From: JBEKCB01 sp052139675
GTDB lineage: Bacteria; Planctomycetota; Brocadiia; CAIUPP01
Assembly (NCBI GenBank): GCA_052139675.1
Contig: JBKQWE010000083.1
Coordinates: 1 to 64,000 of the forward strand
Direction: 5' to 3'
Length of the DNA stretch: 64,000 nt
Part shown: positions 6,393 to 12,848 of the stretch, piece after piece
Numbering within the stretch: position 1 is the first letter of the stretch
Layout of the letters: every line of letters starts with the position of its first letter
Translations under genes and position numbers: made by a program
The notes under the pieces: generated by a model
The model's database searches: none
The model's input: the letters and a program-made list of their open reading frames with translations, nothing else
What the model was told of the DNA's origin: nothing

Positions 6393-8657
6393 CTACCTTG
6401 CCTTTTCAGCCTTTTCGTGTACGATTTTACCCAGGTAACGTCCGCAAGTTCCGCGCTCTCCCACGATCAACATGAGAGCAGGCGAGCCCTCGCGACCCAT
6501 CCTTTCGGTAAGCCAACTGAAAACAATCAGATCGTCCCTGCTCGGATTTAGACTGAAGCCTCGCGGATGTGAATGCCATTCCCCTACGTACTCTAATGCA
6601 CCCTGGGTCTTGTCCGTGATGCCTTTAACGCTGGATGCCAGATCTCGGCACCCTCGGATGTAGATCGTCGGCCACTCCTCGCTATCGCGTGGTGAAGGAA
6701 GCGCATCGACAATATAGGCTATCTTGTGCTGAAGGTCAAAGGAGCCGATTAGAACACCCCCAGTCTCGTTCGGAATCCCGCGCCTGCGCATCTTCGAAAG
6801 GTTCGCTAGAACCTCTATGTCGGTAACTAGAGACCAGTCACCGTGCTGAGTCTGAAGTACTTTCCGCGGTTCAATCTCAATCTTCTTAACTGTCATGCTG
6901 TTAGGATCGGTACGCCATATTACTATTGCAGGCGAGTCGCAGCGCAGGAGTTTCTCAACCGCGTGTGCCGCAACCCCGGACTGAAGTGCGACAAGGCTCT
7001 GAGGCAAAGTGGACGTTACGTCGCGGCACGAACGGCCGTAGCGGACGCGGTCCTTCAGCAGCGGGAAGTGGCCTTCCAACTCCGGGTTGCAAGCGACCTG
7101 GCGGTAGAACTGGGCCTCCAGCGCGTCGAGCCTGAATTGTCGCTGCGCATCCTCCATAAGGATGACGAGGTCAGTGCCAGCCGGGCTGAGAAAGACAGAG
7201 GCTCTCCTAGCCTGAGTATCTGCCATCAACGCCAAGTTTCGCCCAACGGCCACAGAAGCAGACATATCCAGCAGCAAGTCAGCCCCCGCAAAAGACTCAA
7301 TCAGTTCCTTCTTCTTGCTACCGGGAAGAAGCACGTCACAAACAATTGCTGTTGCCCTTTTCTCTCCTGCCATAATGCCTTCCGTCATCCGCGTAAGTGA
7401 TTCCGCTTTGGGGATACCTAAGGCAAAGCTCGGCAGGGCGTGCCGCGCAAGATTGTGTGGCAGAAGTAAGTCGTTGTCAATTAGCGTCCAATGCCCGACC
7501 CCGGCCCTTATTAGGTTCACGAAGATTTGTGAACCGAGCGCCCCAAGTCCGACCGCTGCAATCCTCTTGGAAAACGGGCCGTCAAGACCGTTCAGGTATG
7601 CTGCTTTTGAGCGCGACAAAGTAAAATGAGGGTTGAGCATTTGAAGAGGAACGTCATTGTCAGTCTTCGTTTTGCCAGTTGCAAGCAGTAACCCAGGGCG
7701 CCCGTCCACCAACCCCCACGCTCCAATTGCTTCGCCGACTTCTTTCACCTTCTTTATCGTGCCGAATGCCCAGAATTCATTGACCTCGATCGGCCCCGTT
7801 TTACTGCGCATCTTGGGGAACACCATGATTAGAAGGAACGCAGCGTCGAGAACAGCCGCGTCCGTCTTCCAACCTATGAAACTCTTACGTAAAGCTTCGA
7901 AAAGGTCAAAACCAGCTGATTTCACAATGTCATGTAGATCATTGAGCGTCTCTGGTGCCCTGTGGATGACGCCATGTACCCGCGGTGGACAAAGTATAGC
8001 CGTTGCGACAAAATTTCCACCTTCGCACGAACTTCTTAAATCGCCAGAAGCACATCTCTCCGCGAGGTAGAATCGCTTCCCGTTGTTACTCGAAGCGAGT
8101 CGAACGGCTAGGCGTTGGGGTACTTGACCTTCTTCGCGGGCGAAAAGATCGTAGGGTAGTACGATTTCTTCTGGAAACCCGAGGAACAAAGGTTCAAGCG
8201 GCTGATCGCCCTGGTGCAGCTTGCCCTTGGCTGTCAAAGCAAGCCACTGGCGTATTCGAGCAACAAAAGCAGCTGCCGTCCAGTGCAGCTTCAACTCGCT
8301 ATAAGGTTGCGCATAGAGGCATAAACACCTTGGGAATTCTTGCGTGAGCAGGAAAAGGTGAGGCACCCTTGGAAAATCCGATCGGAGCGCCAGAACCTGG
8401 GGCATCGCCTCGTCGGCCTCTTTAAATACTACAGCAATCCGCTCAGACTTCTGGATAGAATATGTCTTCTTTTGCGGCAACTCCACTTCCACGTCAAAAA
8501 CGACTGCTTCGTAGTCGCCGTCGCGACGCATTTCGACGAACGTTGTAAACGCTCGCGAGCCGCGCTTGAGCAGCAGGGCCAATTCCTTAGCTTTCTCGCA
8601 CCGTGCCTTGGCTATAGCTATAACGCGACCTTTAACTGGCAGGAACTTATCGCTCAT
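6393..8657 (-). CDS. E2-E1-JAB triple fusion: ubiquitin-like conjugation and deconjugation enzyme
   Basis: 754 residues with three modules. (1) An E2-like (UBC/RWD) region, about 40-150, with candidate catalytic Cys111 or Cys113 in PRCLCLY followed by the W-x(n)-QWLALTAKG helix typical of bacterial E2s. (2) A ThiF/E1 adenylation domain, about 355-590, with nucleotide loop GLGALGS (370-376), acidic LIDND (392-396), HNLARH and a candidate thioester Cys544 in RSCRDVTSTLP. (3) A C-terminal JAB/JAMM metalloprotease, about 605-750, with Glu631 in NETGG, HSH at 695-697, Ser706 and Asp709, so all zinc ligands are intact. Residues 150-350 are a linker I do not recognise. In CBASS these activities are split between Cap2 (E2-E1) and Cap3 (JAB); one polypeptide carries all three here. 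It starts 4 nt after the MBL gene. Confidence 0.93.
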   Translation of the reverse strand: MSDKFLPVKGRVIAIAKARCEKAKELALLLKRGSRAFTTFVEMRRDGDYEAVVFDVEVELPQKKTYSIQKSERIAVVFKEADEAMPQVLALRSDFPRVPHLFLLTQEFPRCLCLYAQPYSELKLHWTAAAFVARIRQWLALTAKGKLHQGDQPLEPLFLGFPEEIVLPYDLFAREEGQVPQRLAVRLASSNNGKRFYLAERCASGDLRSSCEGGNFVATAILCPPRVHGVIHRAPETLNDLHDIVKSAGFDLFEALRKSFIGWKTDAAVLDAAFLLIMVFPKMRSKTGPIEVNEFWAFGTIKKVKEVGEAIGAWGLVDGRPGLLLATGKTKTDNDVPLQMLNPHFTLSRSKAAYLNGLDGPFSKRIAAVGLGALGSQIFVNLIRAGVGHWTLIDNDLLLPHNLARHALPSFALGIPKAESLTRMTEGIMAGEKRATAIVCDVLLPGSKKKELIESFAGADLLLDMSASVAVGRNLALMADTQARRASVFLSPAGTDLVILMEDAQRQFRLDALEAQFYRQVACNPELEGHFPLLKDRVRYGRSCRDVTSTLPQSLVALQSGVAAHAVEKLLRCDSPAIVIWRTDPNSMTVKKIEIEPRKVLQTQHGDWSLVTDIEVLANLSKMRRRGIPNETGGVLIGSFDLQHKIAYIVDALPSPRDSEEWPTIYIRGCRDLASSVKGITDKTQGALEYVGEWHSHPRGFSLNPSRDDLIVFSWLTERMGREGSPALMLIVGERGTCGRYLGKIVHEKAEKAR

Positions 8658-8661
8658 ATCT

Positions 8662-9792
8662 TTATCCTGCCCTTGGTGCGCGTTGGCTCAAAATGGATGC
8701 GGCAACCGTGGCGCTAGGCTTGAGCAGGGTTGCTTTTGAATCGTCGATATCGATTACTATCGGCTCAGGAGCCGATACCTTAGGGTGCTCCATAGTGACT
8801 ATGAATTCACCGTCATGCTTTACCTTGACTTCCTTATAGTAGTTGGCCGCTTGTCGGTGAGGAGGGTAGTCATCCTTGTCAGCTTTTGTCCCCTCAGCGG
8901 GGATCGGATCGCTGGTCGATATCATGATGGAACGGTCCTGGCCGTGGTCTTCAAAGAGTTCTTGGACCTCAGCCACAGGTTTAGTCTTTAGCCTTCCCTT
9001 CTCCGGTCCGAGCGAAAGGTAACTACAGTGGTGCGGTAGTTTGCAGACGTCCCAGTCCAGCCGCGTCGCTCTCTTCTTACTTTTCGTGATGTTCACTATG
9101 TCCGTAAGCGTCTCGTGGTCGCTGTCAGAGCTAAAGAGCACCTTGGTCTCTGTGCCCTTACAGATGAAAGTTGCTTGCATGACAATTGCATCGGAGTTAC
9201 GGTCTTCGAGCCTGCCGTCGTCGAGGCGCCATGCAAACGGCGAATGCACGAAGAAATCAACGCCTTCAACTTCCTTGGTGAAACCAGGTACAGTCTGACC
9301 GGCGTCAGTAATAAGCTTTTGGCGACTCTCCAACGTCAAATCATTGTCCTCGAGCCACTTCCTGAGTCGCTCTGGACGCGAAAAAACACGGATGCCCTTA
9401 CCTTCTTTTAAGCGATACCTGGCCTCAGCCTGAATCACCTTGCCTTCAGCGTCCTCGACGGCGGTCTCCGTGATAAGGGCTGCTGGCACCCACATCGTTG
9501 CGATCTTGATTCGTTCTGGTGACTGGTACTTTTTGGCGTATTCGAGAAAAAAGAAATCTGACGCGCCCCTGAAGTGGTCCTTGTCCAAGTGCGAAAAGGC
9601 GACTGCATCGTAGCTACCACGGTTCGCCGCTTTCAAGTCTTCGCGAAGCTTTGACGGCAAGTCTATCCTGAGATCATCTTCGTTGTCAGGGTCGTGGGTA
9701 TCAGCGTAGTCGAACAGGAGTTTCTTCCCATTCTCCAAGTCAATGAGGCAACAGTCTGCGTTGCCAAGCGGGTAGAAAGTCAGACGTGCCAT
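8662..9792 (-). CDS. MBL-fold (ComEC-like) metallohydrolase with flexible tail ending in Gly
   Basis: 376 residues. The N-terminal strands (LTFYPLGNADCCLIDL, LLFDYAD) and the motif SHLDKDH (His68, Asp70, Asp72, His73), then SSDSDHETL and KLPHHC, identify the metallo-beta-lactamase fold. The usual HxHxDH is HxDxDH here. The last 40 or so residues, rich in Ala, Ser and Pro, look disordered and end APRAG-COOH, a form that a neighbouring E1 could adenylate. First gene of a tight three-gene operon (4-nt and 1-nt gaps), with GGAGG before the ATG. Function unknown. It could be an effector nuclease or hydrolase controlled by conjugation, or a sensor. It shares the fold, but little else obvious, with the protein at 14701-15528. 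Confidence 0.85.
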   Translation of the reverse strand: MARLTFYPLGNADCCLIDLENGKKLLFDYADTHDPDNEDDLRIDLPSKLREDLKAANRGSYDAVAFSHLDKDHFRGASDFFFLEYAKKYQSPERIKIATMWVPAALITETAVEDAEGKVIQAEARYRLKEGKGIRVFSRPERLRKWLEDNDLTLESRQKLITDAGQTVPGFTKEVEGVDFFVHSPFAWRLDDGRLEDRNSDAIVMQATFICKGTETKVLFSSDSDHETLTDIVNITKSKKRATRLDWDVCKLPHHCSYLSLGPEKGRLKTKPVAEVQELFEDHGQDRSIMISTSDPIPAEGTKADKDDYPPHRQAANYYKEVKVKHDGEFIVTMEHPKVSAPEPIVIDIDDSKATLLKPSATVAASILSQRAPRAG

Positions 9793-9837
9793 AACGAGCC
9801 TCCATTGTATAAGTTTTATGCTGCCATTCTTCGCTTG

Positions 9838-9866
9838 ATTTTACCACAGAGCGCTTCGCTAGGCAA
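9838..9866 (-). promoter_or_regulatory. Promoter of the MBL/E2-E1-JAB/4TM operon
   Basis: On the minus strand: TTGCCT (9866-9861), 17-bp spacer, TAAAAT (9843-9838). The predicted leader to the ATG at 9792 is about 40 nt and contains GGAGG at 9803-9799. No second promoter is visible inside the operon. Confidence 0.6.
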
Positions 9867-10006
9867 CTCATTTCTACAAGATATAGTGTAATCTTCGCTA
9901 AGTGTGTCTATCTGTTGAGTTTGCGGAGGGCCCAGCGTTCGGCGCCTTTCTATCGACTAGGGAATTCCTGGCGTAATACATCAATTGTCTGTCTGCCTGA
10001 ATTCAC

Positions 10007-10035
10007 TTGACATATCAGAATATTTATGGTATAGT
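10007..10035 (+). promoter_or_regulatory. Near-perfect consensus sigma-70 promoter
   Basis: TTGACA (10007-10012), exactly 17 bp, TATAGT (10030-10035): the best promoter match noticed in the window. It diverges from the conjugation operon, about 140 bp away. The next convincing plus-strand gene starts at 10373, so the transcript either is a non-coding RNA or has a leader of about 330 nt. Confidence 0.75.
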
Positions 10036-10041
10036 CTCGCT

Positions 10042-10215
10042 TGCAGGGAGATAGGAACTTCACCAAGTTTTTTATGGGTGAAGAAGCGATGGCGTCCGTG
10101 CGTGAGAAGTCGCAAGGTGCTAACTGACAGGGGGATAACGCGCCAAAGACGATTTGGAAAAAACGAACCCGGCGCGTCGTAACACATTGTGCGGAAGCGT
10201 GTTACATCATTATAG
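10042..10215 (+). ncRNA. Candidate structured non-coding RNA or long structured leader
   Basis: Downstream of the consensus promoter several stems can form: CTTCACC (10058-10064) with GGTGAAG (10077-10083); ACGCGCC (10138-10144) with GGCGCGT (10171-10177), competing with a smaller CCAAA/TTTGG hairpin (10143-10157); and GTAACAC (10179-10185) with GTGTTAC (10199-10205). The competing pair suggests a possible switch. The pattern does not match tmRNA, RNase P, SRP or 6S as I know them. A 17-codon ORF (10074-10127) without a good ribosome site also exists. Confidence 0.4.
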
Positions 10216-10372
10216 CACAGGCGTACTTCCGAGCGCCGCGCATGCGGCTCGCCTGCCGAGGCAGGGCCTGCCCGCCGTAGCAGCCGAGCTGCGAAGAGCG
10301 GGAGCAGCCCCGAATGCTGATAAGGACGGGTTTGCGTTTTCACGCTCGTTCTAATATGATTGCGGCACCATT

Positions 10373-10975
10373 TTGTCACTGAAAAGGCATCGCTTGGTCC
10401 TGATTATTGACAATTACGACTCGTTCACCTACAACCTCGTCCAGCGGCTGGGCGAGCTGGGGGCGGTGATCGAGGTCTATCGAAACGATAAGATCACGCT
10501 CGCCGAGATCGAGGCGCGCCGGCCGAGCCACATCATCGTCAGCCCCGGCCCCTGCACGCCGAAGGAGGCGGGCATCTCGAACGACGTGATCCGCCACTTC
10601 GCCGGCAAGGTCCCGATCCTCGGCGTCTGCCTGGGCCACCAGTGCATCGGCTACGCCTTCGGCGCGACGGTAACCCGCGCGCGCCGGCTGATGCACGGGA
10701 AGACTTCGCTCATCCAGCACGATGGAGAGGCGATCTACCGCGGGTTGCCGAACCCGTTCGTCGCCACGCGCTACCATTCGCTCTGCGTCGTCGAGGCGAC
10801 CGTGCCGCCGGATTTCGTCGTCACCGCGCATGCGGAGAAGGACGAGGTGATGGGCATCCGCCACCGTACGATGCCGGTCGAGGGCGTGCAGTTTCACCCG
10901 GAGTCGTTTCTCACGACCGAAGGGCCGAAGCTGCTGAGGAATTTCCTGGACGAATCCGTCGCCAATAGGCAGTGA
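10373..10975 (+). CDS. pabA: Glutamine amidotransferase, anthranilate/aminodeoxychorismate synthase component II
   Basis: 200 residues, the family's normal length. Class I amidotransferase: N-terminal LIIDNYDSFTYNLVQ, nucleophile Cys86 in GVCLGHQCIGYAFG, and His175 and Glu177 in FHPESF. It supplies ammonia from glutamine to a chorismate-using component I for p-aminobenzoate (folate) or anthranilate (tryptophan) synthesis; trpG and pabA cannot be told apart by sequence alone and the component I gene is not nearby. No ATG is in frame at the start. TTG at 10373 (or TTG at 10394) must be used. The stop is 3 nt before the next gene. Confidence 0.88.
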   Translation: MSLKRHRLVLIIDNYDSFTYNLVQRLGELGAVIEVYRNDKITLAEIEARRPSHIIVSPGPCTPKEAGISNDVIRHFAGKVPILGVCLGHQCIGYAFGATVTRARRLMHGKTSLIQHDGEAIYRGLPNPFVATRYHSLCVVEATVPPDFVVTAHAEKDEVMGIRHRTMPVEGVQFHPESFLTTEGPKLLRNFLDESVANRQ

Positions 10976-10978
10976 TCC

Positions 10979-12166
10979 GTGAAATACCTGATCGTGCTGG
11001 CGAGCGGCATGGCCGATGAGCCGCTGGCGGAATTGGGCGGCCGCACGCCGCTGGCCGCCGCGCATAAGCCGGCGCTCGACGAGCTGGCGCGCGACGGGAA
11101 GATCGGCTGCGTCCGCACGCTGCCCGAGGCGCTGCCGGCGTCGGAAGAGGTGGCGCTGCTCTCCGCGCTGGGCTTCAGCCCGCAGGAGTTCTTCACCGGC
11201 GAGGCGGGGCTGGCGGTGGCGGATTCCGGCCTGAAAGTGGAGCCGGGCCAGTTGGCCTTCATGCACAACCTCACCACCGAAGCCAACGGCGTTCTGGTGG
11301 ACCACGCCGCCGGGCAGATTTCCCTGAAAGAGGCCGAGGTGCTGCTGACGTCGCTGGCGGCGGCGTTCGGCCGGCCCGACGCGCAGTTCTGCGCGGGCCA
11401 CGGTTTCGCGGGCGTGACGGTGCTGACGCCGGGTGAAGAGGCGGCGCCGATCTGCGATGCGCCCGAGGCGGCGCTCGGCCTGCCCGTTGCGCGGCACATG
11501 CCGCATGGCCCGGGAAGCGAGCTGCCCGTGCGGCTGATGGAGCTTTCGCGCGAGGCGTTCTTCGAGCATGAGATCAACCGCGTGCGGACCGACCTCGGCG
11601 AGAACCCGGCGAATCTGCTCTGGCTCTGGGGGCCGGGCAAGCCGCCGAAGCTGCCGTCGTTCGAGTCGCGCCACCATCTCAGCGGCGCGATGATCGCCGC
11701 GACCGAATCCGCCCGCGGGCTCGGCCGGCTCTGCGGCATGCGCGTGCCTCACGTCTCCGGCGCGACCGGCGGTTACCGGACCGACTACACCGCCAAGGCG
11801 CAGTGCGCGCTGGAGGCGATCGGCGTGGTGGACATGGTCGTGGTCCACGTCGCCTCGCCGGCGGAGGCGAGCCTGGAGGGAAACGTCCAGCGCAAGATTT
11901 CGGCGATTCAGGATGTTGACGCGATGGTCGCCGCGCCGCTGCTGCAATATGCCCGGGGCCACGATGACACGCGGATGATGTTCCTGTGCACGCACATGGC
12001 GAGCGTTGCGCGGCGCCGCCGGTTGCGCGAGGCGGTGCCGGTGGCGATGTTCGGTCCGGGCCTCGAACCGCTCCGCCGCGGCCAGTTCAGCGAATCCGCA
12101 GCGCAGGACGGCGAGCTCGGCGTCGAGCACGGGCACGATCTGCTTCAATATTTCCTGACGCGCTGA
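10979..12166 (+). CDS. ApgM-family (cofactor-independent phosphoglycerate mutase-like) protein, probably catalytically dead
   Basis: 395 residues, full length for the archaeal-type ApgM family, starting at GTG. The framework is clear: ELGGRTPL near residue 20, a Ser55 region matching the catalytic Ser block, GATGGYRTDYTAKA, and a C-terminal FGPG. The alkaline-phosphatase-superfamily metal ligands are largely replaced: the Asp of DGMAD is Ser9 (SGMAD), the Asp and His of the D-x3-H motif are Ala295 and Leu299 (AEASL), and the Asp of DH is Thr338 (THM) with only His339 kept. The reading frame is intact and codon use matches the neighbours, so it is conserved rather than decaying. The role is unknown. 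It follows the pabA-like gene by 3 nt. Confidence 0.8.
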   Translation: MKYLIVLASGMADEPLAELGGRTPLAAAHKPALDELARDGKIGCVRTLPEALPASEEVALLSALGFSPQEFFTGEAGLAVADSGLKVEPGQLAFMHNLTTEANGVLVDHAAGQISLKEAEVLLTSLAAAFGRPDAQFCAGHGFAGVTVLTPGEEAAPICDAPEAALGLPVARHMPHGPGSELPVRLMELSREAFFEHEINRVRTDLGENPANLLWLWGPGKPPKLPSFESRHHLSGAMIAATESARGLGRLCGMRVPHVSGATGGYRTDYTAKAQCALEAIGVVDMVVVHVASPAEASLEGNVQRKISAIQDVDAMVAAPLLQYARGHDDTRMMFLCTHMASVARRRRLREAVPVAMFGPGLEPLRRGQFSESAAQDGELGVEHGHDLLQYFLTR

Positions 12167-12499
12167 AGTGCTTCCAGCCGGCAGAATCGCAGGCGATCCC
12201 GGTCGCTGCGTCTTGATTTCAGCGCCCTGGAAATTTCCCCAAAGGCATAAGTTTCTGCACAATCGGCATTTGGAGAATGCGGCCGGCATAAGCGATCAGC
12301 GAAGTGAGACGGAATTTCTTTATGTTCAGCAATGAACGCGGCATCGGTGCTTTGGCGTCCCTAGTCGTAACCGACTGCAACAAAATGAGTAATGATGCCA
12401 CCTGCGATGAGTGCGCGCCACATCAGGGCCGGAACGCTTACGTTTGCTTCGCGTTAGCGAAAGCGCTGAATTGACGGGCCTTTTCTGCGATTTCGCGAG

Positions 12500-12519
12500 T
12501 TGTCCACACGTTATCCACA
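12500..12519 (+). promoter_or_regulatory. Tandem DnaA boxes
   Basis: TTGTCCACA (12500-12508) and the consensus TTATCCACA (12511-12519), same orientation, start positions 11 bp apart (about one helical turn), which allows cooperative DnaA binding on one face of the helix. They lie about 330 bp upstream of dnaA. Confidence 0.75.
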
Positions 12520-12703
12520 ATTGCGCGACCGATTCGATTCGCCGCATCGAACGCTCGAACGCGATTCGATCGAGTCAATAAAACTTCGGACTAACGTGAG
12601 AGCAAACCGGCCCCGATTACGCCGATGTGAGTGCGGAACGAAGGCGATTTCCGCGCCGCCGATATTCGTCCTCGCGCGCTCAATAATCCGCCGGAAAATC
12701 CAG

Positions 12704-12732
12704 TTGACTGGCGACGATTCGCATGCTACCAT
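12704..12732 (+). promoter_or_regulatory. dnaA promoter
   Basis: TTGACT (12704-12709), 17-bp spacer, TACCAT (12727-12732), with TGC just before the -10 giving an extended -10 element. The leader to the dnaA ATG is about 110 nt. Confidence 0.6.
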
Positions 12733-12848
12733 CTGCCCCTCGCCGGAGGGAACGGCGTTCATCCCGGCATGCGGTTCGGACACCGGTTGATCGGCAGGGC
12801 TTTCGGTCGCGGGTCAAAATACCTCGAGCGCGCATCGCGGAGCGCAGC

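Larger units (their letters stand above)
9793..10372. other. Intergenic region: two divergent promoters and a structured segment
   Basis: 580 bases without a convincing gene. It holds the minus-strand promoter of the conjugation operon (9838-9866), a plus-strand consensus promoter (10007-10035), a run of potential hairpins (10058-10205), palindromic GCCTGCCGAGGCAGG-type repeats (about 10248-10275) and a TAATAT -10 box (10352-10357) before the pabA-like gene. The left part is AT-rich like the operon and the right part GC-rich like the chromosome, so the island boundary probably falls inside it. Confidence 0.7.
12167..12848. other. Putative oriC / dnaA regulatory region
   Basis: 682 bases with no credible gene, upstream of dnaA. 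DnaA-box matches TTGTCCACA (12500-12508) and TTATCCACA (12511-12519) lie in tandem. AT-richer stretches occur at about 12310-12335 and 12575-12595, and the dnaA promoter is at 12704-12732. Two boxes are few for an origin, so they could instead serve dnaA autoregulation. Confidence 0.5.

Noticed and set aside
5666..9792. Classifying the operon as type II CBASS or as a Bil operon
   Set aside because: No CD-NTase (nucleotidyltransferase G-S, DxD motifs) and no ubiquitin-like protein are encoded, and E2, E1 and JAB are fused in one chain.
10074..10127. 17-codon ORF after the consensus promoter as a trp-type leader peptide
   Set aside because: It contains no Trp codons and no Shine-Dalgarno sequence; kept only as an alternative in the ncRNA entry.
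9981..10379. 132-residue minus-strand ORF between the island and pabA
   Set aside because: Low-complexity, Arg-rich translation, no ribosome site, no domain, and it overlaps a consensus plus-strand promoter and the start of pabA.
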